Origin: Lachnospiraceae bacterium UBA4631
GTDB taxonomy: Bacteria > Bacillota > Clostridia > Lachnospirales > Lachnospiraceae
NCBI GenBank assembly: GCA_002406015.1
Contig: DHMX01000035.1
Location: 1 to 44,754 of the forward strand
Reading direction: 5' to 3'
DNA: 44,754 nt
This document shows positions 8,186 through 16,963 of this stretch, one piece after another. Position 1 is the first letter of the stretch; each line of letters opens with the position of its first letter. Under the pieces are notes generated by a model. It made no database searches. It was not told the DNA's origin and saw nothing but the letters and a program-made list of their open reading frames with translations. The translations under genes and the position numbers were made by a program.

Positions 8186-8686
8186 ATGGAAATTGAACGC
8201 AAATTTTTAATCAAACAATTACCGGAGAAGTTTGATTCTTATCCCTGTGCCGACATTGAACAGGGCTATTTAAATACTTCACCGGTTTTACGCATCCGCA
8301 AAAAAAATGATTCCTATATTTTTACATATAAGTCTGCCGGGCTTCTCTCCCGCGAAGAGCTGGAGGTTCCGCTCACACAGACCGCTTATGAGCATCTGGT
8401 TCCTAAATGTGACGGTAATCTGATTACCAAGACCCGCTATAAGATTCCGGAACAGCATGGTTATACCATTGAGCTGGATGTCTTTCATGGTTGTTTCGAA
8501 GGCTTATTACTTGCCGAGGTCGAATTTCCAACAGAAGAAGAAGCCTTTGCCTTTTCTGCACCGGACTGGTTTACCGTAGAAGTCACTGAGGAGCCAACCT
8601 TCCACAACAGTTCCCTTTCGCAAGCCCAACCGGCTCAGATTCTGCAAGCCGCAAAAGAACGGTTATCCAACTCCCCGATTCTATAA
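8186..8686 (+). CDS. CYTH-domain protein (triphosphate tunnel metalloenzyme)
   Basis: A 166-residue CYTH protein. The N-terminus MEIERKF carries the hallmark ExExK (Glu2, Glu4, Lys6) that binds metal and triphosphate in the tunnel. Further basic and acidic strands follow (LRIRKKND, ELDVFHG, EVEFP). Bacterial relatives hydrolyse inorganic triphosphate or similar substrates; class IV adenylate cyclase belongs to the same fold. The start follows AAGAAAGGA. It stands alone on the plus strand and runs tail-to-tail into the DUF1189 gene, with a 6-bp overlap of the ends inside a hairpin. Confidence 0.85.
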   Translation: MEIERKFLIKQLPEKFDSYPCADIEQGYLNTSPVLRIRKKNDSYIFTYKSAGLLSREELEVPLTQTAYEHLVPKCDGNLITKTRYKIPEQHGYTIELDVFHGCFEGLLLAEVEFPTEEEAFAFSAPDWFTVEVTEEPTFHNSSLSQAQPAQILQAAKERLSNSPIL

Positions 8687-8697
8687 AAAGAATCGGG
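8674..8697. terminator. Hairpin shared by convergent gene ends
   Basis: CCCGATTCT (8674-8682) pairs with AGAATCGGG (8689-8697) around ATAAAA. The CYTH stop (8684-8686) and the DUF1189 stop (8681-8683) lie in the loop or at its edge. No T tract follows on either strand, so this may be a bidirectional end structure more than a classical terminator. Confidence 0.5.
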
Positions 8698-9511
8698 TCT
8701 GGTCTGAATTACCGTCCGAACCGCCCATGGCAGAAGGCTTTAAGATAGAGCTCATGCCACGAGTCATATAATTACAGGTAATAAAGATTCCCACGATGCT
8801 TCCTACATAGTAAAGAATCGAAAGACCTACCACCTGCAGGATAGCCTCCAGTAATACTTCAACCGTCTTTGCATACAGTGCAATCAGATATATCTGTCCG
8901 AACTTCAGGTTTAACTTCAAGGCCCGATTCATCAGATACCCAAAGCCCGCAAAGAATAACGCACTTATCATATAAGCAGCCAGATTATATAAGAACATTA
9001 TAATTCCCATCATACCGATATAAAACGGTGCTGCCTGATATAAATCCTGATTATTAAAGGTCATATTGCCAAAGGAGGAAAACTCCATCGGCATCAACAT
9101 CTGATTACATACAACATTGGTTCTGCTAATCATATACACCACCGACATTGTATTATCCATGTCAGAGCCTTCCTGTACTGCCTGCTCTTGTGTATAAGCC
9201 TCCTGCGAGGTATCGATTATTAAATGTACGCCGTTTCGTTCCCAGTCTACAACCGAATCTACCGTTAATTCACCATTTTCCAAGGAAAAGGTCGGAATAT
9301 GCTCTAATAATAATTCCTTTAAGCCGCCAACGCTCTGTAAATAAGCAGCAACCGGCACACCGAACTGAATTACGGTAATTAATACGAGCAATGCAAGAAA
9401 GTAGCACATATGCTTGCCTATGGACTGTTGAAATAATGACTTATACCATAATGGCTTGCTTAATGCAATCCGAATCTGCTCTGTAAAACTGATGGTTTCT
9501 TTTTCATTCAT
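8681..9511 (-). CDS. DUF1189 family membrane protein
   Basis: A 276-residue membrane protein. After an amphipathic N-terminus (ALSKPLWYKSLFQQSIGK) there is a first membrane segment at about 33-55, an extracellular loop of about 100 residues, then three or four more segments from about residue 165. This plan and the N-terminal sequence fit DUF1189, a Firmicutes family of unknown function. It begins 5 nt after the stop of the degenerate histidine kinase gene, so the two are almost certainly coexpressed. A sensing or accessory partner role for the kinase-like protein is an inference from that pairing only. Confidence 0.75.
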   Translation of the reverse strand: MNEKETISFTEQIRIALSKPLWYKSLFQQSIGKHMCYFLALLVLITVIQFGVPVAAYLQSVGGLKELLLEHIPTFSLENGELTVDSVVDWERNGVHLIIDTSQEAYTQEQAVQEGSDMDNTMSVVYMISRTNVVCNQMLMPMEFSSFGNMTFNNQDLYQAAPFYIGMMGIIMFLYNLAAYMISALFFAGFGYLMNRALKLNLKFGQIYLIALYAKTVEVLLEAILQVVGLSILYYVGSIVGIFITCNYMTRGMSSILKPSAMGGSDGNSDQTRFFL

Positions 9512-9516
9512 GAATA

Positions 9517-11310
9517 TTACATCCTTTCAACGAATCTATGCTCTTTGGGGAGCTTCACCGTCACAATGGTTCCTTTGCGATATTTACTGCTCACTTCTAT
9601 TTTTCCGCCTATCGAAGCTTCCAACCGTTCCTGAAGGGTTTTCATACTGGTTGGTGTTGTCTTTCGATAAAGTATATCTGTGTCAAAGCCGATACCGTCA
9701 TCTACTACCTGTATCGCATAACAATCCCGGCGTTCATAGCTTCGTATTGTAATCTGTCCTTGATTGTCCTGCTTACTGATGCCATGCTTAACCGCATTTT
9801 CCACAATTGCCTCTATCGTCCGGCATGGTACGGATATATCCTTTATTTTATCCTCAATTACCACCTTTAACTCCGGCATTCTAAGCTGCTGAATATCCAG
9901 ATAGGCGGTCACATGCTTTAATTCCTCTTCAAACGGAATCAGCTTATCTTCTCTGACTGAATCAAGATTATATCGAAGATATTGGGAAAATGCAAATACA
10001 AATTTTGAGGACTGTATGGAGCCTGCTTTTGTCATAGTCAGTAAGGAGTTCAATGCACTAAACAAAAAGTTTGGATTCATCATGGTTACTGCGATTGCTC
10101 TCTGGCTGGAATATTCCTGTTCCACCTGATTGACCTGCTGCCCTACCTGCTTCAAAATACGCTCCAGAACAATTCCCAACAAAATAAACAGATAAACCAT
10201 GACTGACACCTGCCAGAAGGTTCCGTCTAACTGATACATATGATTTGGACGTATAAACAGATTCACAATACCGGCAGCTCCAAGCAGACAATTACCCACA
10301 GCCATTGCCCGAAGCTCTGTCCGGTCATATTTCAGCCATCCAAACAGAATCAGTACCGTATATGCCGCAAAGCCTATGCTATACAGCACACCCAATGCAT
10401 CATAGGTAACGGAAAGCTCTAACAGTCCCAGAATCTGTAGTATCATAATTGCCGCATAACAGATGCCGGCAACTAATATTCCAATATCAACCAGCATTAC
10501 CATCCGTCTTTTTTGTATAAAGCTTCTTAAAAACAACAGATATGTAATCGGAATCACCAATCTGGTAATCATATGCACAAACCACAGGACATAACTGTTC
10601 TTTACATACATGGACAGCACCGGAACTCCACTGACACTCCAAAGCATGATACAGACCGCCAGAACCAGATAGTATCTGGCAGACATATCCAGCTTTTTAT
10701 GAGCCTGTAAGCCAAGTGCAATCCCTATCATTCCCAGTACCATTAAAATCAGCACCATTGACAATATACAGCCCCAGCCATAGCTTTTCCATTGTGCATA
10801 CACCAATGCACTGCGGCTGCCAAGCTGAACGGTAGGAAAGAAGCCGGAATATTTTCCGTATTCCGAAATCTGGGTAATGGTCAACAGCTCACCCGCATAT
10901 TGCCGGTCAATCGGAACATAATTCCACTTTGGAACCGGAGAACTGACAAACATCTGATGCTCATCTACACCATATTGATACAAAATAGTATCTCCGACCT
11001 TCACCTGTACCTGATTATACATAGAACGAAATGCTATTCCGTAATCATTCCCCATATCCTCCGGCAGATAATGGGAAATACTGACCGGAGTTCCCTTTTC
11101 TATCTCCAGATTACAAGGCAAATCCGTTGCAATATCATATGCCATATCACTTTCTACAATCCATGCATCATTCATGCCCTGCACTTCTGCCATATTTACC
11201 GCCTGATTCGTACCTCTGGTAGCAAGTCCTCCTACCAGCCCGAACAGTGCTGCCGTTCCGATTACAATTATCAGTATAATATTTAATTGTGACCAACTTA
11301 TGTTTTTCAT
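9517..11310 (-). CDS. 7TM LytS/YehU-type sensor kinase with Asn at the phosphoacceptor His
   Basis: A 597-residue sensor. It has a signal-anchor helix (10-30), an extracytoplasmic domain of about 140 residues, then about seven membrane segments (180-390), a 7TMR-DISM-like plan. A His_kinase domain (PF06580) follows. Where the family has PHFLFN, this protein reads NPNFLFSALN, with Asn414 in place of the phosphorylated His. The ATPase part keeps an N box (VENAVKHG, Asn505) and a G1 box (DDGIGFD). ATP binding may therefore remain while autophosphorylation looks lost. No response regulator is adjacent; the downstream partner is the DUF1189 gene. The start has only a weak ribosome site. Confidence 0.85.
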   Translation of the reverse strand: MKNISWSQLNIILIIVIGTAALFGLVGGLATRGTNQAVNMAEVQGMNDAWIVESDMAYDIATDLPCNLEIEKGTPVSISHYLPEDMGNDYGIAFRSMYNQVQVKVGDTILYQYGVDEHQMFVSSPVPKWNYVPIDRQYAGELLTITQISEYGKYSGFFPTVQLGSRSALVYAQWKSYGWGCILSMVLILMVLGMIGIALGLQAHKKLDMSARYYLVLAVCIMLWSVSGVPVLSMYVKNSYVLWFVHMITRLVIPITYLLFLRSFIQKRRMVMLVDIGILVAGICYAAIMILQILGLLELSVTYDALGVLYSIGFAAYTVLILFGWLKYDRTELRAMAVGNCLLGAAGIVNLFIRPNHMYQLDGTFWQVSVMVYLFILLGIVLERILKQVGQQVNQVEQEYSSQRAIAVTMMNPNFLFSALNSLLTMTKAGSIQSSKFVFAFSQYLRYNLDSVREDKLIPFEEELKHVTAYLDIQQLRMPELKVVIEDKIKDISVPCRTIEAIVENAVKHGISKQDNQGQITIRSYERRDCYAIQVVDDGIGFDTDILYRKTTPTSMKTLQERLEASIGGKIEVSSKYRKGTIVTVKLPKEHRFVERM

Positions 11311-11359
11311 TTTCTTTTTATATATCCTTTATTTTTCGTTTGTTTTTCTGTTATATAAG

Positions 11360-12163
11360 CTATATAAGTCCGTAGTGCTTCAATGCTTCTGCCAGTCCGT
11401 CCTCTGCCAGAGAACCGGTCACATATTCTACCGCCTGCTTTACGGCATCCGGACTTTCTCCCATTGCTACGCTATGCGGTACATAGGTAAGCATCGGCAG
11501 GTCGTTGGTACTGTCACCAAATGCATAGGCCCGTTCAAGCGGCATATGAAAATAATCCAGAAGATATTGGATTCCGGTACCCTTACTATATCCCTTCGGC
11601 ACCACCTCATACATCCCCCATGCATCCTCCTGTCCCCGGTCAATACAGTCAAACAGCTGTTCTATATAGGCATGAAAGCTTCTCATATCCTGCTCCAGCG
11701 GATACCAGCCAGTAAATTTATCAAAATGAAATTCCGGACTGGTAACATCCACCATACTTCTTCCTTCCTGCGAAAAATACGCCACCAGCTCCGATAGCTT
11801 TTGATTTCCCTGTACCGATAAATCAATCGCATTCAAATCCGACGCTTCAAATAACGCTGCCATTTTACATTGCCGTAATACTGCTACCGTCTGCTTACAG
11901 ATTTCTCCGGAGATTTGCTTATGAAACAATTCTTGTTCATGATAGTATATATCGGTTCCGCATCCGCATACATATCCGTCAAAGCCTATTTCCCGTATCA
12001 TAGGCTCCACATTCAGATATACCCGTCCGGTATTGATAAATACCAGATGCCCATTTGCTCTTACCTGTCTGATTCCTTCTCTCGTACTGTCCGGAATCCG
12101 TCTGGTTCCGTCTTCTGTTAAAATTGTTCCGTCAATATCAAAAAACAAAATTGATTGTTCCAT
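11360..12163 (-). CDS. Cof-type HAD-superfamily phosphatase
   Basis: A second HAD hydrolase of the Cof/YbiV type, 267 residues from the preferred start. Motif I is FFDIDGTIL, the Thr motif is FINTGR, and motif IV is AFGDSTNDLPML. A C2 cap lies between. I chose the ATG at 12163 because CAGAGGAG sits at correct spacing; an in-frame ATG at 12190 has no ribosome site and lies just after a TATACT that could be the -10. The substrate is unknown. It is paralogous to the protein at 3537-4379 but distant. Confidence 0.85.
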   Translation of the reverse strand: MEQSILFFDIDGTILTEDGTRRIPDSTREGIRQVRANGHLVFINTGRVYLNVEPMIREIGFDGYVCGCGTDIYYHEQELFHKQISGEICKQTVAVLRQCKMAALFEASDLNAIDLSVQGNQKLSELVAYFSQEGRSMVDVTSPEFHFDKFTGWYPLEQDMRSFHAYIEQLFDCIDRGQEDAWGMYEVVPKGYSKGTGIQYLLDYFHMPLERAYAFGDSTNDLPMLTYVPHSVAMGESPDAVKQAVEYVTGSLAEDGLAEALKHYGLI

Positions 12164-12228
12164 GTCAAGGCTCCTCTGTTTTAAATCCATTTTGCCGTAT
12201 TTTTAATAGTATACCACATTGTAACACA

Positions 12229-12273
12229 GATAAAAAGCAGGAAACATCTTTGTTTCCAAGACATTTCCTGCTT
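12229..12273 (-). terminator. Rho-independent terminator of the ABC/CARDB operon
   Basis: On the minus strand AAGCAGGAAA (12264-12273) pairs with TTTCCTGCTT (12235-12244) and is followed by TTTTTATC. It is 33 bp after the permease stop and ends the three-gene ABC operon. Confidence 0.8.
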
Positions 12274-12305
12274 ATTTCTGTTTGATATTTAATTATTATG
12301 ATTGG

Positions 12306-13634
12306 TTACTCATTTCGGATTGCTGCCAACGGACTTAACTTGGTTGCACGCTGTGCCGGAAAAAATCCTGCCAACATACCGATTAAGGTAGAGAATATAA
12401 TTGCAACCAACACCAGCCAAATCGGAATGACTGATATGTTCTGTCCCTCATAGCCAACCAATGCCGGTAAAAATAAATTACAGACAAAGGATAATATATA
12501 GCTTATGATTAATCCGATAATACCTCCGACAAATCCAATGAACGCTGCTTCCGTCAGGAACATTGCCCGGATATTACCCAGACTACAGCCCAACACCTTC
12601 ATAACACCGATTTCCTTGGTTCGCTCATAAATGGACATCATCATTGTATTTGCAATACCGATTGCTGCTACAAACAGGGAAATGGCACCGATACCACCAA
12701 GCACTGCCTCAATAATCAGCATCTCCTGCTGTGCCTGCTTAATCCAATCTGCTTCACTGTATGCCTGATAACCCATATCTGAAATTGCAGTTACTACATC
12801 ATCTACATTTTCCATATCATCCACTGATACAATTGCCTCGTTATAGCTGATATACTTATATGGCTTTCCGTTTTTGTCTGTCGGCTGCCCCGGTATTGCC
12901 TGTCCCCGATATGTATCCTGCAGATATTTTTTCAGAGAATCAATATCGGTATAGACACTCCAACAATAACTATTGTAGTCCTCCGGTCCGCCTTCTACCA
13001 TTCCTACCACCGGAAAGATATTCTTTCTGGCAGGCTGTTCAACGGAATTACCTTCGGAATCAGTTGTCCAGGTGGATTCAAATTGTGTAAACAATGTTTT
13101 ATTCATCAAATCTACATTTGCGACCTCTCCATCCTCATAATATGGATACTTTCCGGAAGCAGACTCGTAAAAGTCTGTGATTACACCATTACCAATCAGC
13201 AATTCCAGCTTCTTGGAATTTGCCTCCGGTATTCTTCCGCCCTCTGCAAGCGGTATCCTTGACATATATTCCTGTGACACACCCACAAGCTGGATTCCCG
13301 TTTCATATTTTCCCTGCGACAAGAGTACATAGACTTGCAACTGCGGACTTGCCGCTGTTACATGCTCTAACTGCTTAAAGGTTTCCATTGTCTCATCTGT
13401 CATTAGTAACTGATTTCCATTCGAGTCATAATTGTAATTATATACCTGTATATCTGTCATACTGCCCTCTGACTGCATCTCACCCAGCATTGCACTTTGA
13501 AGTCCAATACCCAGAGACAGCATGACTACAATGGATGCAGTACCTATCATAACACCAAGTATCGTCAGAATTGAACGTACCTTTCGTTTCCATAGATTTC
13601 CTGCACTCATTGCTATGATGTCAGAAAATCTCAT
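12306..13634 (-). CDS. MacB/FtsX-type ABC transporter permease
   Basis: A 442-residue permease with the MacB layout: one N-terminal membrane helix (about 20-42), a large extracytoplasmic domain (45-315), and three C-terminal helices (about 320-345, 370-395, 405-430) ending in PAQRATKLSPLAAIRNE, the usual FtsX tail. Such type VII ABC proteins transmit ATP hydrolysis to extracytoplasmic partners rather than moving substrate through the membrane. Its start overlaps the stop of the CARDB-like gene by 4 bp (ATGA), so translation is probably coupled. Confidence 0.9.
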   Translation of the reverse strand: MRFSDIIAMSAGNLWKRKVRSILTILGVMIGTASIVVMLSLGIGLQSAMLGEMQSEGSMTDIQVYNYNYDSNGNQLLMTDETMETFKQLEHVTAASPQLQVYVLLSQGKYETGIQLVGVSQEYMSRIPLAEGGRIPEANSKKLELLIGNGVITDFYESASGKYPYYEDGEVANVDLMNKTLFTQFESTWTTDSEGNSVEQPARKNIFPVVGMVEGGPEDYNSYCWSVYTDIDSLKKYLQDTYRGQAIPGQPTDKNGKPYKYISYNEAIVSVDDMENVDDVVTAISDMGYQAYSEADWIKQAQQEMLIIEAVLGGIGAISLFVAAIGIANTMMMSIYERTKEIGVMKVLGCSLGNIRAMFLTEAAFIGFVGGIIGLIISYILSFVCNLFLPALVGYEGQNISVIPIWLVLVAIIFSTLIGMLAGFFPAQRATKLSPLAAIRNE

Positions 13635-15133
13635 TCCACATTCTCCTTATCTGCATTGTCAATCAACTCAGCATCAATCTCGTCCTCTAATTCTTCGGCT
13701 TCCTCTGCTGCCTTTTTCTTCTTAGACTTATTTACTACAATTACGATTACTACCACAATCACTGCAATTAAAACCAAGCTGCCGACTGCAATTAAAATCT
13801 TTGCAACTACCGGCAGACCGGTATTCGTGTCATCCGTCATCATCGGGTCATCCATGAAGGAGTCATCAAAAACATCTTCTGATACAAATACGGTTACGGT
13901 ATCCTCATATGTACACTCCTTGCCTGCGGAATCCTCATATGTAATAATTAACTTAACGGTTCCGTCATCGGAGGTTGTCTTCACACCGGTAACTGTAATA
14001 TCTGCATATCCGGTTGCTCCGGCTGCAATATTTCCGACAAAGGCATCTTCACACTCAATCGTACTTCCTTCCAGTCTTGCCTGCACATTTGTCAAGGTAC
14101 TCTTTCCAAGATTATTGATGCTGAAGCTAACACTTCCCTGATTGTTTACGGTAATGGTATCCGGTGAAACAGACATATCCGTAAGCTTAATTCTGGCTTC
14201 CTGATATACCGGAATCGAAATATTTTCTGTTGATTCAAACGGATTTGCATCCCCGTCTTCATAATTACAGGTTACAGTCAATACATAAGGCTTTGGCTCC
14301 AGACTTGTCAACGCAGACATCTCCAGAACAATGTCGGTTGTCTTGCCGGCTCCCAGACTTGCGATAAACTGGGTGCTGGAACCGGAGGTCGGAAGAAATT
14401 CTCCGTTTGCTGCTGCCATACTTACCTTCATATTGGATACAGCCGTTTTCTTAGATGTATTCTGAAGATGGATGGTAAGCTTGAAATTCTGTCCGGCTAA
14501 TACCTGCTCTACATCTGTTTCATAACCGGTCACAATGACTCTCGGTGTTGATATTTTTACTTCTTCTGTAGTCGGAGCTTCTGTGGTTGCCTCTGTGGTA
14601 GCCGGTGCTCCCTCGAATTTTACATTTACGGTCTTAACGGCACTCTTTGCTACGCCATCCTTTACATATTCAATATTGAAGCCAACGGTCTGATACCCGG
14701 TTGCAACATCACTTCTTACTGTAAAGTTGTAATTTACTGCTAATTCCTTGGTTGTAGAATCTCCTTCCACTACCATATAAGCAGCATCATTTGTTTCAAA
14801 TGGAAATGCCTCAGACACAATCGGAGAAATGCTGGTAATATAACCCTCTCCGTTTACCTTTGCCTTAAAGCCCACTGTGGTGCTTTCTCCGTATTTCGCT
14901 GCCGGTGCATTTACTCCGGTCAATAAAATATCGGTATCCTTGCTTGCTACAATATCGGAATCTGTCGCACTGCTCTCTGTACCCTTACCACCCTTTTCGG
15001 TTGTGCTGGCAGCACTGGATGCATAGACATCTCCTCCAACCGGGCAGACAATATCTACGGTTGCTCCGATTAAGACTGCACTCATTGCCAGAATTGCCAA
15101 TGATTTTCCTAACTTTTTACCTGTCCTTCTCAT
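13631..15133 (-). CDS. Secreted, membrane-anchored CARDB/S-layer-like adaptor protein
   Basis: A 500-residue surface protein. The N-terminus is a signal sequence (basic MRRTGKKLGK, hydrophobic 11-27). Repeated Ig-like beta domains follow, resembling CARDB/COG1361 repeats (for example MSVSPDTITVNNQGSVSFSI). A Thr/Glu-rich linker (TTEATTEAPTTEE) lies in the middle. Near the C-terminus is a membrane helix (about 445-470) and a KSKKKKAAEEAEE tail facing the cytoplasm. It sits between the ATPase and the permease, the place of the membrane-fusion adaptor in MacA-MacB operons, but is not an MFP. It probably works with this permease outside the membrane. RBS is GGGGAGGAG. Confidence 0.75.
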   Translation of the reverse strand: MRRTGKKLGKSLAILAMSAVLIGATVDIVCPVGGDVYASSAASTTEKGGKGTESSATDSDIVASKDTDILLTGVNAPAAKYGESTTVGFKAKVNGEGYITSISPIVSEAFPFETNDAAYMVVEGDSTTKELAVNYNFTVRSDVATGYQTVGFNIEYVKDGVAKSAVKTVNVKFEGAPATTEATTEAPTTEEVKISTPRVIVTGYETDVEQVLAGQNFKLTIHLQNTSKKTAVSNMKVSMAAANGEFLPTSGSSTQFIASLGAGKTTDIVLEMSALTSLEPKPYVLTVTCNYEDGDANPFESTENISIPVYQEARIKLTDMSVSPDTITVNNQGSVSFSINNLGKSTLTNVQARLEGSTIECEDAFVGNIAAGATGYADITVTGVKTTSDDGTVKLIITYEDSAGKECTYEDTVTVFVSEDVFDDSFMDDPMMTDDTNTGLPVVAKILIAVGSLVLIAVIVVVIVIVVNKSKKKKAAEEAEELEDEIDAELIDNADKENVE

Positions 15134-15136
15134 AGT

Positions 15137-15880
15137 TTACTCCTCCCCGCCTGCAACACTGTCTACAGACGATTTCCATTTCTCTGTGTTATCTTCAATT
15201 TCAATAATCTTACCGTCTTTAATATGTATGATTCGGTCCGCATAGGATGCCAGTTGATTATCATGTGTTACCATAATCAATGTCTTATGATGCTTACTTA
15301 CCACATTCCGCATCAGATTCATCATTTCCTCTGATGTTACCGAATCCAGATTACCTGTCGGCTCATCGGCAAATACAATATCCGGATTCAGCACCAAAGC
15401 TCTTGCCATACCAACTCTCTGCTGCTGACCGCCTGACATTTGGTTCGGACGGTGCTTCTTGTATTTTCCCAAGCCTACCAGTCGTATCATCCGTTCTGCC
15501 TGCTTCATTCTTTCCTTCTTGGGAACACCCCGGAAACTTAGCGGCAATGCGACATTCTCAATGGCATTCATGGTTCCCATCAGATTAAAGGACTGAAAAA
15601 TGAACCCTACATGCTCTCTTCGAAAGGCAACCAACTGGTTTTCATTCATTTTTTCGATATGCCGTCCGCGAATGGCAATCTGTCCCTTTGTCGGATGCTC
15701 CAATCCTGCCAGCATATTCAACAAGGTGGATTTTCCGGAACCGGATGTACCGACAATGGCACAAAACTCTCCTTCGTACACCTGAAAGGACACTCCATTC
15801 AAGGCTCGTACCTTTGTAGTACCGACTTTATATATTTTATACAGGTCTTCCACTTCAACGGCTATTTTTCGTTCAGCCAA
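15137..15880 (-). CDS. ABC transporter ATP-binding protein, MacB/LolD type
   Basis: A 247-residue ATPase with Walker A GTSGSGKS (44-51), signature MSGGQQQR (148-155), Walker B IVFADEP (168-174), a D-loop GNLDS and an H-loop in VTHDN. The short sequence after the signature and overall length match the LolD/MacB/YknY group that pairs with FtsX-like permeases. It is the first gene of the operon with the CARDB-like protein (3 nt downstream) and the permease. Substrate is unknown; relatives handle peptides, lipoproteins or cell-wall stress. Confidence 0.93.
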   Translation of the reverse strand: MAERKIAVEVEDLYKIYKVGTTKVRALNGVSFQVYEGEFCAIVGTSGSGKSTLLNMLAGLEHPTKGQIAIRGRHIEKMNENQLVAFRREHVGFIFQSFNLMGTMNAIENVALPLSFRGVPKKERMKQAERMIRLVGLGKYKKHRPNQMSGGQQQRVGMARALVLNPDIVFADEPTGNLDSVTSEEMMNLMRNVVSKHHKTLIMVTHDNQLASYADRIIHIKDGKIIEIEDNTEKWKSSVDSVAGGEE

Positions 15881-16044
15881 GCTCTTCCCTCCTTACTTTT
15901 ATCTGTTATAATTCTGTCTTTCAAACTGAAATCCATACCGGACAAACCGCCTGTCTGATACCTTGATTTCACTTCATCTTGTAGTATAACAGATTCTTCA
16001 CATACAAAATATAGTAGAAAGCATTCAAAATTCTTAAAATTTTC

Positions 16045-16941
16045 TTACAACCATTCTTTATATTTTGATTCCTCATCCAGAAAGACAATTCCGATAATTC
16101 CGGTTCCGGTATGGGCTCCGATTGCACAGCCCACATAATTTTCAAGAAACGATACCGGACCGTATTTACTGCAAATCATTTCTTCTACCTGCTTCATGGT
16201 TTCATAATCATCCCCATGGCATACACCGAATAGCTGTTCCTCCGGATTCTTACACCATTCCCCGATTAATTCCACCATCCGCTTTAAGGACTTATTTCTT
16301 CCACGCACCTTCTCAATGGCTTTTAAGGAGCCGTTTTCATCCATGTGAATAATTGGCTTAATATCCAGAACTCCGCCCACTACCATACTGGTGCGGCTCA
16401 ACCGTCCTCCCTGAAATAAATATTCCAGAGTCTCTACAGTAATGATGTGCTTGATATGCTCTCTGTGATATTCCAATGCCTGAATCACGGTATCCTTATC
16501 CGCTCCATGCTCCTGCATCCTCAACGCATAATATACCAGCAAGCCGAAGCCCAGAGACGCACATTTTGAATCAACGATGGTAATATCCCAATCCGGATAC
16601 TCCTCCAGCAGCTCTTCCTTCGCTAATCTTGCCGCATTATAGGTTCCTGCCAGACCGGTAGAGAAGCAGACATATATTACGGTCTCTCCCCTCTCTGCAT
16701 AAGGTCTGAAATGCTCCTTGAACATATAAGTATTGATATGATAGGTTGAAATCTCTCTGTGTTCCCGCTGATATGCATAAAAATCCTTCGGATATATGGT
16801 TTCTCCGTCAAAATAGTCTATGCCGTCCACCACTACCGGTGTCGGAATCACATGTAGCTGATACCGCTCTATAACCTCCTGCGGCATATCCGTTGCCGAA
16901 TCTGTTATGATTACATAATCATTATTTGCTGTACTACCCAT
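16045..16941 (-). CDS. DegV family fatty-acid-binding protein
   Basis: A DegV-fold protein of 298 residues from the preferred start. Hallmarks are IITDSATDMP near the N-terminus, CFSTGLAGTYNAA, DSKCASLGFGLLVY, and a C-terminal GAHTGTGIIGIVF. DegV/FakB proteins bind a fatty acid and present it to the kinase FakA for phospholipid synthesis; no fakA is in the window. I prefer the ATG at 16941 because GAGG lies 8 nt upstream; an in-frame ATG at 16974 overlaps nadE and lacks a ribosome site. With this start the gap to nadE is 22 nt, so cotranscription is likely. Confidence 0.9.
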   Translation of the reverse strand: MGSTANNDYVIITDSATDMPQEVIERYQLHVIPTPVVVDGIDYFDGETIYPKDFYAYQREHREISTYHINTYMFKEHFRPYAERGETVIYVCFSTGLAGTYNAARLAKEELLEEYPDWDITIVDSKCASLGFGLLVYYALRMQEHGADKDTVIQALEYHREHIKHIITVETLEYLFQGGRLSRTSMVVGGVLDIKPIIHMDENGSLKAIEKVRGRNKSLKRMVELIGEWCKNPEEQLFGVCHGDDYETMKQVEEMICSKYGPVSFLENYVGCAIGAHTGTGIIGIVFLDEESKYKEWL

Positions 16942-16963
16942 TCCTTTTTCCTCGTCTTTCTTG

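Noticed and set aside
8022..8210. Plus-strand frame of 62 codons with one hydrophobic stretch before the CYTH gene
   Set aside because: It has no ribosome site, starts close to the divergent gene, and overlaps the CYTH start by 25 bp in another frame. The region is better read as promoter DNA.
13656..14141. Long plus-strand frame of 161 codons, rich in Thr and Ser
   Set aside because: It is the antisense shadow of the CARDB-like gene, which has a signal peptide, a ribosome site and operon overlaps.
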